64,000 bases of DNA from Aplectana chamaeleonis (GCA_029168955.1 JAPDOI010000066.1:1674501-1738500), one strand, 5' to 3'; positions 46,001 through 57,299 are shown, counted from the stretch's first letter. Numbers and translations are program-made. Notes: generated by a model from the letters alone, not told the origin.

Positions 46001-48972
46001 CTCATTCTCAGGAGGTTGTCGGCCCCGAGCCGCCTGACAACTCGGCCCGTTCTCCTAATCCGCGGTTTGGCTTCTGTTGCTATACAGGCCACTGCTGTTG
46101 CTACCTGGGCTCCTACAGTTAGCCCGAACGGCACAACAGTGGCCAGGAGATTGTCAAACGAGCCGAACTCTCAGGCGATTTCGATTCCTGTTCGGTGCGG
46201 TTCGGGGCCGAGAATATCCTGGGTAGGGCTCACTAAAGAACCGGCCCGGGCTATTTGGCGTTTCGAATCTGTCATCCGATTCCGAAAAAAAAAACACTCC
46301 AAAGCGAGTTTTCAGAAACGACGCAAAACAGCGCGATCCGATGCTTTAGCAAACCCAATGCCCAAGAGATACAAACGGTATTGTAACTCTATACTGTTCA
46401 GTATTTTCTATTTACTAAATACTCACAGCTTTCTTCTGCGCTGCTTGCTGAGCAGCCTGAGCGGCTTTTTCGGCTTCCTTAAACAGATTTCAAACTACGT
46501 GAGGCTTCAATCATAGCTGGCGGGTACGGGCTTAAACATCCTACGCTAGGGACTACTCATGGTCCACACCGCCATGCCCGCCAGAGCGGCCCATTCTGGC
46601 GGGGAGGTGACCATGAATGTTTCCCCGCTCTTCCTGCTCCTACAAAGAACTATGAAACGAATCAACGGTGTCGTCATGGCGGAGGGAGAGGGGCGGTATT
46701 GGCCACTCAGAATTTATAGGCACAGTCCAACCTCAGAATCGTTTTTCTGTTTTACTGCCTATCTTGAGAACGGTCCCATGCTGATCCCAATGATGCCTCT
46801 TGAATCATACAGCACCCCCTGGGAACGGAGTTAACGCAACTCAAAAACTGAGCCGCGTAAGCGTGGTGGACGAGTTGTCCGAGGCTTGTAACTTCTATCA
46901 TTTGCAACCGATTTATGCGAGCTGACCTAAATAAAGAGAGAGGCCGAGTATGAAGGGAAGAACAGCGCCATTCTTCGGAAATCGTCGCTCATCTTGCCAC
47001 TGTTGAACTCGAAAGATCATAAAAGAGGCGTGCCAGAGTGGCTTCCTGATGTAGGCGTCCCAGTGTGGCTTCCTCCTATATCTCGCTTATTCGGAGGAAT
47101 CGAGAGCTCGCACTTGGCAGGTGTCATATAGGATGGGTTCACTTTACAATTTTGTGGAAATCACAGATTCCGTCCCTGAGCTTGGACAGTCTGTCTTCAA
47201 AGGCATCGTTCACGATGGATTTCGTATCTGAGTTTTGCATATATATAATGGAAGTTCTAGATCCCTATATAACAGCCACCTCGGAAAAACTGCGAGAGAA
47301 TCACTGAAAACTATTTTTCCGGAACGAAATTGCCAAACTGCTCAGTGAATGAGATGCTCAACCGCTGGATGCGTCGAGGATGTCATATCGGAAACCGAAT
47401 GATTCCACACTGGTGTAATCTATCTTCGGGACTTGATCCGTTTGGACAGGTTCGAGGAGGTGCAATAGGTTCAAATGTGGTGTGTAGTGTGTAGCTCTGG
47501 ACATCCCTACAAGACCGATCGAACCGACAGAACCTCCCCGGGATGATCGCAGGAGCATAGCGGGCGGGTGGCGGTAGATGTATGGCTTGCCAGGCTGATG
47601 GCCGGACGATACGAGCCTGTCAGTCGGATCAAGGACAACCACTGTGATTTCGTTCGGACCGCGGGCCGGTATAAATTCGACGGTCGGATCACGGGAACAA
47701 AATCGTATATGACTGACGCGTATGCTAACCCGCGACATATACGACGCACGATACATTGCCCTTCACGCGTGCCGAAGGTCAGTATTCCAGTCTCAGGGAC
47801 AATTCACTTCCCTGGTGCGCTAGCGCTGGGGTCCTCCGTGTTGCTAACAAACTGAGAGGCAAACGACCACTAGTTTCCTATTTTTGGGCAGGTGTACAAT
47901 AGCTTATACACGGACATGACTCGTGACGCCGTTTGGACCGCGGGCGGACAGCATCCACCACACGATCCGACCGCAGTTGTCGCTGGATCAGCCCGGAAAT
48001 ATCTCCATGCAGGGCCGAGCCCAGGACGGTGGCGGTCGGATTGCGGAGTGGGTGTTGTTCGGCCCGCCATGCGCCCGCTATCCCACCGGTGTTACTGTCT
48101 AAGCAGCTGATAACACTGGATCATACGAGTAGCTCTTGTGGATGAACGCTGTGAATAACTGAGACACTCAAACGCTAACGTCGGACAGGGAACGAGATTC
48201 TGATGGCGTAAAATAGCGTGTTTTGATGAGTCGATTGCGTTCAACACTACTCATTCTACGACATTATGGAAATTTTTGCTACCGCGGGAAATTCATTCTT
48301 AGATTTCCTTGTTTTATTTTAGAAGAAAACCTAAGTTATATGATAATATGCGTATAGAGAGATTGAAGTGGCAAAGCATTTCCAATTCAGGCTGAGTTTC
48401 GGTGCGTACAGGCAAATTGAAAGAACATTATGGTAAATTTTTCCCATGTCGTAGAATGAGTAGTGTTGGACGCAATCGACACACCAAAACACGCTATTTT
48501 ATAGCATGAGAATTTCGTTCCCTGTCCGACGTTAGCGTTCGAGTATCTGAGACCGCCATCTATGAGTTCGGGCTTCCCCTAGTAATTCTCGCAGGCATTC
48601 CCAAAGCGCACCTCCTTCCTCCGATTTTCTTCGGCCTTGCGCTCCGCCTCAACACGAGCTCTCTGAAAATCAGACATAGGAGGTTAAGAAGTTTCACAAG
48701 TATTCAAAAAATAGCCATTCATACATTCACAAAGGATTTCGGCAACTCAACATCTGCTTCCTCCTCCATTTTTGCCCAACGGAAGCTTCCGGGAACTGGA
48801 AAATTTCGAATCAGTTTCCACCGCGAAAGTCCGGATTCTTGAATCAAGACGTAGGAGAAGTTCTGCACCCTTGTGAGATGACGGAGAGCAGCAGTATTTG
48901 AGGGCCGTAACACAGAAATGGGGCTCACCGCTTCTGCGAAGGTGTCGTTGATAAGCGAGAAGATACCGACAT
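43064..48972 (-). CDS. intrinsically disordered protein with Lys-Ser-Pro repeats; eleven exons
   Basis: Exons in transcript order: 48929-48972, 48725-48869, 48612-48662, 46427-46477, 45909-45968, 45706-45855, 45571-45645, 45210-45512, 44892-44936, 43250-43276 (tentative), 43064-43162. TTTTCTCTTCAG before 49014 is a likely trans-splice acceptor. The product is about 349 residues: MSVSSRLSTTPSQKR, KMEEEADVELPKSFVN, a charged helix RARVEAERKAEENRRKE, an Ala/Gln block, prolines, four KSPKS-type repeats, HSEEDDEDEVAVEI, a long Pro/Gln segment, KDPDDDETDVEIGPP and acidic end EKAEDADDESDSD. KSP repeats are known phosphorylation sites in neurofilament tails, but no rod or enzyme domain is seen. Intron 1 is phase 2; all others are phase 0. 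An alternative start is the MEEEAD methionine. Function is unknown. Confidence 0.7.
44363..44566. mobile_element. G-tract MITE with perfect 8-bp duplication, intronic
   Basis: GGCTCTATCCTAGACGGGG and inverted GGCACTATCCTAGACGGGG bound it. ACCTAAAT lies at 44355-44362 and 44567-44574. It sits in a 1.6-kb intron of the disordered-protein gene. The inner half-palindrome (TGCTTTCAAGCATTG, CGATTGGTAGCG) matches its relatives. Confidence 0.9.
44986..45200. mobile_element. MITE beginning nine bases after a splice donor
   Basis: CTAGACTGTCCGAATG and inverted CAAGTCTATCCGAATG continue inward as CCGCCCACGCRGTCGGCGTG. The element fills most of the 273-bp intron between the exons at 45210-45512 and 44892-44936, leaving the GTAAAG donor intact. 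Related ends occur at 6540, 6720 and 8420. Confidence 0.8.
46018..46215. mobile_element. MITE with TCGGCCCCGAGCCGC termini, intronic copy 1
   Basis: GTCGGCCCCGAGCCGCCTGA at the left is answered by the inverted TTCTCGGCCCCGAACCGC at the right. It lies in the 458-bp intron between the exons at 46427-46477 and 45909-45968. A second copy is in frataxin intron 3 (50130-50310). It is non-coding. Confidence 0.7.
46725..46960. repeat. dispersed repeat, inverted copy of the 7640-7870 family
   Basis: GAACGGAGTTA, GACGAGTTGTCCGAGGCTTG and AAAGAGAGAGGC are inverted counterparts of blocks at 7640-7870. It lies in the 2.1-kb intron of the disordered-protein gene. Another repeat block follows at 47930-48105 (GCGGTCGGATTGCGG, GTTGTTCGGCCCGCCATG), related to 19880-19985. 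Confidence 0.6.
48166..48544. mobile_element. MULE-like MITE with about 100-bp termini
   Basis: ACTCAAACGCTAACGTCGGA and inverted ACTCGAACGCTAACGTCGGA stay matched for about 100 bp through AAATAGCGTGTTTTG and CACTACTCATTCTACGACAT. The flanks AACTGAGAC (48157-48165) and ATCTGAGAC (48545-48553) are a 9-bp duplication with one mismatch. It lies in the third intron of the disordered-protein gene. Confidence 0.87.
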
Positions 48973-49727
48973 GATATCTATGATAAGCTCTACACAGTTT
49001 ACGTAGACAAGGTCCTGAAGAGAAAATTGATGCCTCCTCTAGATGATTTCGCCGCGACTGCTTAGCGATCCATCCGCGATCTTAGACTGCCGTGTGAGAT
49101 CCCAACATCAACCGGAAGGAAGGACGAGGGTATAAATATAACACGGGAGCTCCAACCCTACATCAGACTCGGCTTCTGATTAGGGTACTTTCTCTCACTC
49201 TAGTACCCGTTTTGCTGTTCTACTGATCACATGATTTTCTGAGGACTTTTGAACAGGTATGCTGCTCAGTCCTATGCTTCCGTGCCATACGTCCGGAAAA
49301 TTTTGTCTGAATTTCTGTAGGATAGTATCTACGTTTGGCCGATTAATTTTGTAGGTAAATTTGACAGTTTTAGATTCCGACGACGGCGAATCCGTCGAAA
49401 CGTTGGTCAATAAAGTCATCCTAACACCTCGTGCATGCTACAGACGAACGTTCAACACATTGCTTATAGAGGTTTCGTCCTTACCCTTAGACCAATGTGA
49501 ACGACCTAACTATTCAATGAATGCTAGTCAGAAGGAAAAAAGGTCAGGTTATTTCAACATATAAGTAGAACTACCCTGAACTCCTCAGCAAGTCGGCTGC
49601 ACAACATCGCTATCGGATCGGCTATCTGACGCCATGTTCACGACAGAATCAACCGACTTTTAAAGCTCACGACATTCAGACGTTTGAAATTTTTATAAAA
49701 ATTACGACCAATACAAAGAAAGCACCT

Positions 49728-49733
49728 TTTATT
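49728..49733 (-). terminator. AATAAA poly(A) signal, frataxin gene
   Basis: CACGAATAAAAGG on the minus strand lies about 71 bases beyond the TGA at 49804, a normal nematode 3' UTR length. The next gene's first exon begins 714 bases further on. Confidence 0.7.
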
Positions 49734-49803
49734 CGTGGCGACTCAAAATGCTAACGAATAACAGAAATACATTTATAGTGAAGTCGGAACCTCCACTAGA
49801 TTT

Positions 49804-52800
49804 TCATATATGCTTCCGGAAATCAATACCATCATTACCGAATATCTTCCGAAACTCTCTAGTGAGTAGCGAATCCAAAGCTTCATTGTCGTGGCTGTAG
49901 ACCCATCTAGAGCACAAAGTGATCAAGCCACAATAAATGAATAACGGAAATGGCTAGAATGACCCACCGATGATCGACGAGATCATAGCGCTTTGGGCCT
50001 GATAATGGGCTCGACAACCATATTTGACGATTGGGCGACTGCTTGTTGATGACATATGTGCCTGAAGTCACGGAAAGACTGAATTTGGTAATCCTATTCC
50101 CAGACCCTTGGTTTTCTTAGGTGAAAACCTTCTCAGCTCCGAGCCGCCTGACAGCTCGGCTCCTTCTCCCAATCAGAGAATTCGCTTCTGCTGCTGTCCC
50201 GACTTCTCAAGTTCGCCCGGACAGTAACAGCGGTGGGCCAGAGATCTAGAGAATGAGCCAAATCGGCAGACGGCTCCGATTCCTGTTCGGTGCGGCTTGG
50301 GGCCGAGAATCGCCTGAGGTAGCCACCATGACCATCAAGGAAACGTAGCACACCTACCTATTTCCTTGCTAACCGCAATAGTCAACACACCCATAGCATT
50401 AGTTACATCGTAGTCAGGTGATACAGAAATTTTATCCGGCAATGTATCCAAGTAATCTGACAACCTAAAATACTGTCATCAGGATCTTTGGTTTTCTCGG
50501 AATTTCCGGTTTGAGGGCATATACGACTAACAAAAACTGACTAGAAGCCGCACTCACTTCTCCAGTGATTCCTCTGCTGCTTTCTCGTACTCATTCTGCG
50601 ATACTGACGAGCATAGGCCTTAAAATACACACATACTACCAGCGGATCAGGTTTTCAGGCATGAATTCATTCACGACCTACCGGTGGGTCATATGCTGGC
50701 TACCACTTCGGACCGTATAACCTACCGGCCTGTCATACCTTCCAGAAAATAAATTCTTCTCCGCGAAGAGGATTATTCAAACGCACACACGAAAAGTCTT
50801 TTGACGTATTCGCGTCTATTTTCTCTGAATCAGATTTTTCGAGATCCAAAGAGTTATTTAGGATTCAGATGAGAAGGGCTTTCCAACAATGTAGTGTTTG
50901 CTAAAGTTTTAAAGTTTTTTTAAACATTTGGACGAAAAAAGTCCGGAATGTGCTTCCAGACCGTTATACAGTACACAAAGTGCTGCGCAGCCGCCTTTTG
51001 TATCAGTACACTGCATGCCACACTAATGATCTCAACTCAGACTTTTTTTTTTCAACATGAATCTCAATAATCTATACACCGTTGAATAGCCCTTCTCATT
51101 GAGATCTTATATAAATTTTCAGACTTGACTGAAATTTATTCGAAGTTTTCTACAAAAGACGCGAGAACGCGTCGCCGCGCGTTATCTGGCCAAATCCTAC
51201 GAGCGGTATTGTAAACTCGACTACAAACGTCATAGTCCGTCGACAACTACTCGCTAACACATATTTCAACTCTTTGAAAAAAGCCGTAGGCTCTGATGAG
51301 AGGAAAAACGGCTAGCAAAGGTACTCTTCAAGTACTTGACGGCTGTCGCGAAGGCGAGCTTCCGCTCCCAAGGTGAGTCTGTAGCGTGACCAACCCGTCG
51401 ATCAGCGGCGACCAACCGGCCGGGTCGATGCTGTCGGGCGAGCGGGGACGGCGGTCATTCGCGTCTTCACTCTCTCCGCCGTCGGCAGCCGGCCACCTTT
51501 TTTTGCTGCCTTCCTCCTTTTTTGTTTGTCGCTGTTAGAGGGGCTATCCAGCCCTTAGAACTCTATATTACATGATTACTACAGCCATCTTCTAGCCGGA
51601 CCTTGGCCCGACCCTCCTTGCAGCCGTAGGCCCCGTAGGTTCTAACTAATAACAAAAATAGTACAGACATGGTTTCGTCTGTACTCGCATTGACCCCTAC
51701 TAATCTCTCTCACATATTAACTTCTACTTAATAAACAGTTATCATTCTGGTGTAGTTGTTTGTGATTATCGGATCGCCTCCGATCGCACCTTATGTTTTG
51801 TACTCTTGTGTATGATGTTTCTCCAGTGTGGTCCCCCGGACTTAGAGAGTGGGAGGGTTAGATCTTAAGTCCCCTGGGTTAATGTAGGTAATACAGTTAT
51901 AGTAGTACAGCAATAATACAGTGGGGTGAGCGGGTGGACCCGTCTCTCACCGACCGGGGTACTGCCAATACGCGTCAACGGCTTCTTCTTCCTAGTATGG
52001 CGCTTTCATGTCCCTAAGAGCGAGATATTCTCGATCAAAGCGCGCTCATTTGCTTGGAGACGTGGAGGTGTGGAGAAGTGATGGGTCACAGATGGGAGAT
52101 CGCCCGGTCGAGAGGCGCGACCAAGGCGGGAGAATTCACACATATGGTTCCCGTTTTCGATTTAGTCTGACGCACGGAACAGGCGGCTGGCCGCGTGGGG
52201 TTGGCGGCCTCACTCGAGAATGGGTTGAGATTCGCGCGGGTTGATCTACCGTCGCAGACCCGTCCGTTCACCAGATTAAAATTATAACGCGAGATCTAAA
52301 TAGGGTTAACGGGGCCAAGTGAGGAGCTCTTCGTGTCTTTTCCATTTGGTGCCCACCGCCCGGGCCACCCTCTCACTTATCCCCTCCTTTTGGATCTTTT
52401 CTTGTATTTTCGTGTTGTGTCACGTTGCGTCGCCTAGGCATTTCTCATAGACTCTGAAAAATCTCTAGTGACCTGTCGATTTCGATTATCCCCAGTAGCG
52501 AAGCGGTGGGCCTCGGTGAAATATAACTAGTGACAAGGAGGTTCCGACGAAAAGGGCCTGCTCCGTGTTGTTATAACCGAGAACAGGAGTTCACTTGGAA
52601 TGAACCAGAGTCTACACTGGAGGGGGCTAGCGCAGCTCTACACGGGGGCAACCCTTCGAGCACCGACGCTTGCCCACTCAAACGGGGGAGCGAGCGCCGG
52701 AGTGGTAACTTGGCTTGATCGGAGCCCTACCGTCACTGCTTTGAAGCCATGCCGTCTGTCGCGAGTGCGACTAGTCTTCCGTTGAGGGCACCACTGCGCC

Positions 52801-55175
52801 GGGCCCTTTTTCCTAGCCTCGTCGGCCTGCTTGCCGTCACCGGCTGCGACAGGCTGGGCTTCCTCGCGCCGCCTCTCCCTCGACGTCGCTCTGAGGAGCA
52901 AGGCCCCGCCCCCACGCTGGCTAGTGGGCGCTGCCGAACCGCTGTCTGAGCTGTCGCTAGCTCGGGCTCTCGGCCCCACTCCCGTCACCCGGACACCACC
53001 AGAGCGTGTCTACCCCCGATGCCACCGCAGGCATTTGAGGGGGGGGGGGGAGATTCCAGCAGGTTGATCCTGCCCCGCTGTAGATGAGAATCTGGCCAGA
53101 CATGCCTGGACGCCTACGATGGCATTCAACCATCGTAGAGGAGCCAGCCTTAGCAAGGTGTCTGGCACATTGGTGTCTAAGCCTCCTCAAGGAGGAGCCA
53201 CTGGGAACGGAACGAAGCGAAGGGCGCGCTTAGATATTCACCGCTATTCGCTAGTATTCTTGCGACCTGCAACCTGCCTGGCACCTATGAGTAGCAGATG
53301 GACTTTAGGGCGGCTAGGATATATTTTATGCCTATTAGGATAAATGCGAGTGATTATTTTCTCTTGGGTATTTTATTCTTTTCCGATTTTATCCGTTTGG
53401 TTACTTGCCAATCGCTTGGCACAGTTGTTGGTGTTAGTTGCCCGCTGTTAATTATTCACGCCCGCCGCTGGGCGTGTAGGGTCCCTGTTTGTTGCGTAAG
53501 ACCGTCATTAGGTCACTATGTGGCAGTCACCCGCTTGGGCTTAGTTAGCTACTCTGGTCGGCCTACCAGGGCGGCCGGACGACTGTTGAAAGGGTTAGGC
53601 CGTCCCGACTGCAAGGGACGGTCCCCTGAGGTCAGGCGTCACCGAGGCGCGCAAGTAACCGATGCGGAGCCGGGCCGTGGCACGGCCTGACCACGTTTTG
53701 GCTTGGCTCCAACTTGGCATTCGTGACGTCCCTGGTGCGTTCGCGACACCTTCACTGCCCTGAAGCCCTGCCGTCACTGCCCTGAAGCCCTGCCATCACT
53801 GCCTTGAGGCCCTGCCATCACTGCCCTAAAACACTGCCGTAACCACCCCGGAGCACTGACGTCACGGCCCCGGAGCATGGACATCGTTCGCTCTCCTCCA
53901 GAAAGTATCGCCCACTCTCCCCCAAAAATATTCCATTCTGATAGGAACTCAAAGTCCCCGTCCAGGACCGGCCCTGTTGGGCCAAATGCGGCTCTGAATG
54001 AGGCAAGGCTCCTTCTACACCGATTGAGTATGTGATTGAGAGATCATAGGGAAAATTACGTCAGATCGGGGCAAAAGTTGACGTGAACGATGATACATGC
54101 ATTTGGCCTACTATGGCTTCTCCAATCCCTAATGTCGGACACTGCCCTTTCCGGCTTATTCGCATCTCTTCCGTCTCTTTCTCTCAGGGGAGCGACCTCC
54201 GGGTGAGAGCAGGGGCCTCCCCCGAAGCCCCGTTCGAATACGGGCTCTGTAGTGCAGCGCTTGCCCCTCGCATTTCTGAGTTGTTTGGCTTTGAGTGATC
54301 GTCCATAGTGTTTGTAATATTTTTTTCATCATAAACATTCTTCTCGCTAGTCGTTTTTTTTGCATTTTGCCGTTGAAGCGACGGACAGTTGTTCGAGTTT
54401 TTGTGTGTTTCATGCAATCAGGCCTGGTACTATTACGTACCTGGGGGTCGAACCACTCGGATAAATTCATGGATTCTGCGAGAAATTCAAAAAAATAAGA
54501 GGGACGGCGTTAGGCTGTTCTAGAAGCGCCAAGAACACCACAGGAAATCGTACGGGCCAAAAGGGTAGGCCAGGAATTGAGAAAGTAGGCAGCGAGTAAA
54601 TCCGGGCTGTCGGATGATGCGGTCCATGGCCCTTGCGTGGTTCAGTGTTCCGGTGATTGATCCTCGCGGTCCTTTTGATCGGTGTTGTCCGGTTCGGCTG
54701 ACGTCTCGAAAGCTCGAGAAGCCGGCGAGGCCACTCTGAGTGGTCAGCCAAGTGGCCGGTGATGGTGATTATTGCACACCTAAACATATCGCCGTCAACA
54801 TCGGCGACCGGCCGGCGGCAGTGGTCGCTGTGGAGTGAAATCAATAACAACTGTTAAAGACGCAAACCACCAGCGCCGCTTGACGCTCGTCGATGGACGG
54901 AGCCTAAACCCTTTGGTGATTCAAGGTATACTGTGGCGCAATGTAGTCGACGCAATGACGCGACGCAACGCTGCCCAAACGTGCAGTCACCCCACAATAA
55001 GCTTTGTTATAAATGGGTTAACGAGATTCCAGTGAGGCTTTCGCGACGTAGAACGTTATTACACGAAGAGATTCATCTACAAATGCACCATATAAGTCAG
55101 ACAAGAAGCTGCGGAATATGACTCACCTCTACTACGAACCTTCGGAATGGCCGGGCGACAAGATCGGGCAATCAT
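49804..55175 (-). CDS. frataxin, mitochondrial iron-sulfur cluster assembly factor
   Basis: Exons: 55127-55175, 50558-50618, 50358-50464, 49968-50061, 49804-49906; 137 codons, close to the 136 of C. elegans frataxin. The frame is kept at every join. The start is the ATG nine bases after GGTATTACAG, a likely trans-splice site. Residues 1-16 ([16 protein letters not shown]) are Arg-rich and suit a mitochondrial presequence. The acidic helix ([12 protein letters not shown], about 26-37) is followed by [15 protein letters not shown] and the family signature TYVINKQ...[15 protein letters not shown] (74-99), including the invariant Trp 87; WVYSHD leads into the final helix. Frataxin acts in the matrix with the cysteine desulfurase and scaffold that build Fe-S clusters. 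Intron 1 is 4.5 kb and holds a GC-rich repetitive block. Intron 3 is enlarged by a MITE. Confidence 0.93.
50130..50310. mobile_element. MITE, intronic copy 2 of the GCCCCGAGCCGC family
   Basis: TTCTCAGCTCCGAGCCGC at the left and the inverted TTCTCGGCCCCAAGCCGC at the right bound it. It accounts for most of the 296-bp frataxin intron 3 and matches 46018-46215. It is non-coding. Confidence 0.7.
51300..54480. other. GC-rich unclassified block in frataxin intron 1
   Basis: The composition rises sharply from about 51350 and falls again after 54470. There are T-rich pyrimidine tracts (51490-51530), a run of G (53040-53050), a local palindrome CTACGATGG / CCATCGTAG near 53115-53140, and a short minisatellite at 53753-53840. 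No long frame shows reverse transcriptase, integrase or rRNA similarity that I can recognise. It may be the 5' part of a retroelement or a non-coding transcript unit. The flanking 50750-51299 contains an AT-rich inverted pair sharing GAGAAGGGCT. Confidence 0.35.
53753..53840. repeat. 22-bp minisatellite
   Basis: CACTGCCCTGAAGCCCTGCC plus RT recurs about four times with decay, and a single related unit lies at 52733-52754. It is part of the GC-rich block. Confidence 0.8.
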
Positions 55176-55183
55176 ATTTCTAC

Positions 55184-56490
55184 CTGTAATACCCCAATAC
55201 TTACTACGGCTTTCCTTCAACTTCCTGGAGGATTTTGCGAAACCGTGTATATAGAGTGGTGTATGACAGCACATAAATAATCCGGCTTCAAAGCATCCAA
55301 ACTGCCTTTGGGGTTCCAAGAAGAATAGGCTTTCGTAGCTTTGCGAAAAGGCCTAGTAAAAGGCTAATTCGAGTGCTGTTCACAAATCCGAGGTCCACAG
55401 ACCGAGTTCGGCTGAATTGGTTCAATGCTTTGCGACGCGGCTTCCCCTACTCAGAGAGAAACGACAATAGATGCCTGCTCGGTTTGAACGTTTTGACAGT
55501 TTCCGTTTGACGTTCAGAGAGAACCTACCCCCCCCCCCCGCCTCCCCCACACCCGAATGAAAATAAGAACAATTCTACCGCTTCAGCTACCGAATAAATT
55601 AGGACAATCGGTGCAAATATTCACCTGCTATATGTGTAATCGAGATTCCTCTGCACATAATACTTGGAGTCAACAACCAGTCATAACAATGCGACACATT
55701 CCAATCACAGCGATATAATGTGAACCTTTTATTACTTTCATTTCATAAAGCTAATATAAGTATGAATCCGAACAGTACTGGAGAGCACGACTACCCGCTG
55801 AATGAAAACTTCCATAATCAAATATTTGAAGAGCATTCCAAGCTAGAATAACAAAACCACATGACACTATTGCATAGCGATATTTGAATAAATCGTCCGC
55901 GTCCTTCAATCAGGAAGCGACACTCGGCAATCGGGCGCGAAATCAATCGATCGATAGCCACCACCCCTTCGCTTTCCGGTGCCACTTCTTCCGCCAATCA
56001 GTGTCGCGGAGAGTTCCTAATTGAAAGACACAAGCTATAATCAACTCAGGAAACCTAGCAATGAATTCACAACCGAAGGAGCATCTGGAAAGATCATGAG
56101 AAAAGATGAGTTGTCGAAAAGGAATGACAAAATTAGCAAAACAGGATTCACTGGTTGGAACGTTTCTGACTAGCTGACAAAACTTACAGCAGGAACAATG
56201 ACGATGATATGCAAAATCTGTACGAGGCATAGACTCTGGGTACAAAAAAAGAGAAACAAATCACAGAAGGACAGCCAGGTCTACCAGTTGGACCTCAACT
56301 GAAGCATTGACACAGTGGACAGTTATATAACTGCAGCTGGAATCGATTTCATAAAATCAGTCATATCACAACATACCTGGATATGTATACAATATCAATA
56401 TTTATATATGAAATAACTGAAATAAAACAATTCTCTGTGAAGGCATATTTGTACACGCAAAAAAAGCATTAGCGCACAAGCTCAATTATT
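55184..56490. other. intergenic stretch upstream of frataxin
   Basis: No exon with convincing splice sites was found on either strand. The promoter of the frataxin gene should lie here, but no TATA box or known element stands out. A run of C at 55529-55540 is the only simple sequence. Confidence 0.4.
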
Positions 56491-56718
56491 GGCTCTATCC
56501 TAGACGGGGGGGGGCACCCAAGTTTTTCATAGAAATGAGCAAAGAACCTGCTTTTTGCTGCCATCAATCATTGTTGTTATTTAAATTCTATAGAAAAAAA
56601 AACCAAACCTCTCTAGCCGCTTCGCGGCTGGAGCGATACTTTGATTGATAGCTTATAGATCGGTAGTCCATTTCACTTCTATTAAAAAATCTTGGGTGCC
56701 CCCGTCTAGGATAGTCCC
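56491..56718. mobile_element. G-tract MITE interrupted by a TTC-loop hairpin fragment
   Basis: GGCTCTATCCTAGACGGGG and inverted GGGACTATCCTAGACGGGG bound it; the flanks CAATTATT and TAATTATA agree at six of eight positions. Compared with 44363-44566 it contains an extra segment of about 38 bp (near 56597-56634) consisting of AACCAAACCT and the stem CTCTAGCCGC / GCGGCTGGAG, the same motif that ends the satellite tail at 18366. Confidence 0.8.
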
Positions 56719-56734
56719 TAATTATACTTGTCAG

Positions 56735-56877
56735 AAAGAAGGAAACAACATGAAGGAGAAACGATCGAGTCGGAATCAAAAATGAGATGGACAGATGAGG
56801 CCGAAGTGAAACAGAGCACCGTATTCATGCTAATGCGACGACCGCTGTTGTCATTTCAGAGTCAAGAGCACGTCAAA
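56735..56877 (+). other. weak candidate exon
   Basis: CTTGTCAG precedes a frame reading RRKQHEGETIESESKMRWTD and EAEVKQST, ending at GTCAAA|GTAAGG. An internal intron 56821-56859 with TGTCATTTCAG is also possible. No family is recognised, no start is assigned, and it could be chance. Confidence 0.2.
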
Positions 56878-57299
56878 GTAAGGCCAGTCTTGAAAGAAAT
56901 CGGACTAACCGTGGGAGCCTGTGGACAACCACTGCTGCTTGCGCCTATAGGAGGAACGACGGCTTGCCTATCCGGCACCCAACCCGGAAGAACTTAAGCT
57001 CGCTTGAAACACGGTCGAAAGATCGCCAATAACGCGATTGAACTACATATTAGGGTTGACTAGCCACGAGGTTCGAGACGTTGTTCGCTCCGACATGAAG
57101 GATGAACCGTGTATGGGTCCTGCCATACATTTTCTGGCAAATGTGGTTCGAACTGTCCTTGGCTGACCTTCTCAGAAACACCCGGAACCCTGGGAGAAAT
57201 ATGCCGAACCACGAAGGCACTATACGCCTTCGCATTTCAGCACCCCCTCCGAATGGCCATCCGTATACGAAACCATAGAGAAATGAGAATGTCCAGCAC

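Noticed and set aside
49127..49140. TATAAATA near the 5' end of the disordered-protein gene
   Set aside because: It is about 115 bases from the first exon, reads best on the opposite strand, and nematode genes with trans-spliced leaders rarely show a placed TATA box.
51290..51335. CTGATGAG followed by GAAAAAC, resembling a hammerhead ribozyme core
   Set aside because: Stem II is absent and no cleavage-site strand or stem III can be drawn. Only GCCGT / ACGGC pair.
53050..53090. GGTTGATCCTGCC, resembling the start of 18S rRNA
   Set aside because: Only this short stretch matches; the following sequence is not 18S-like.
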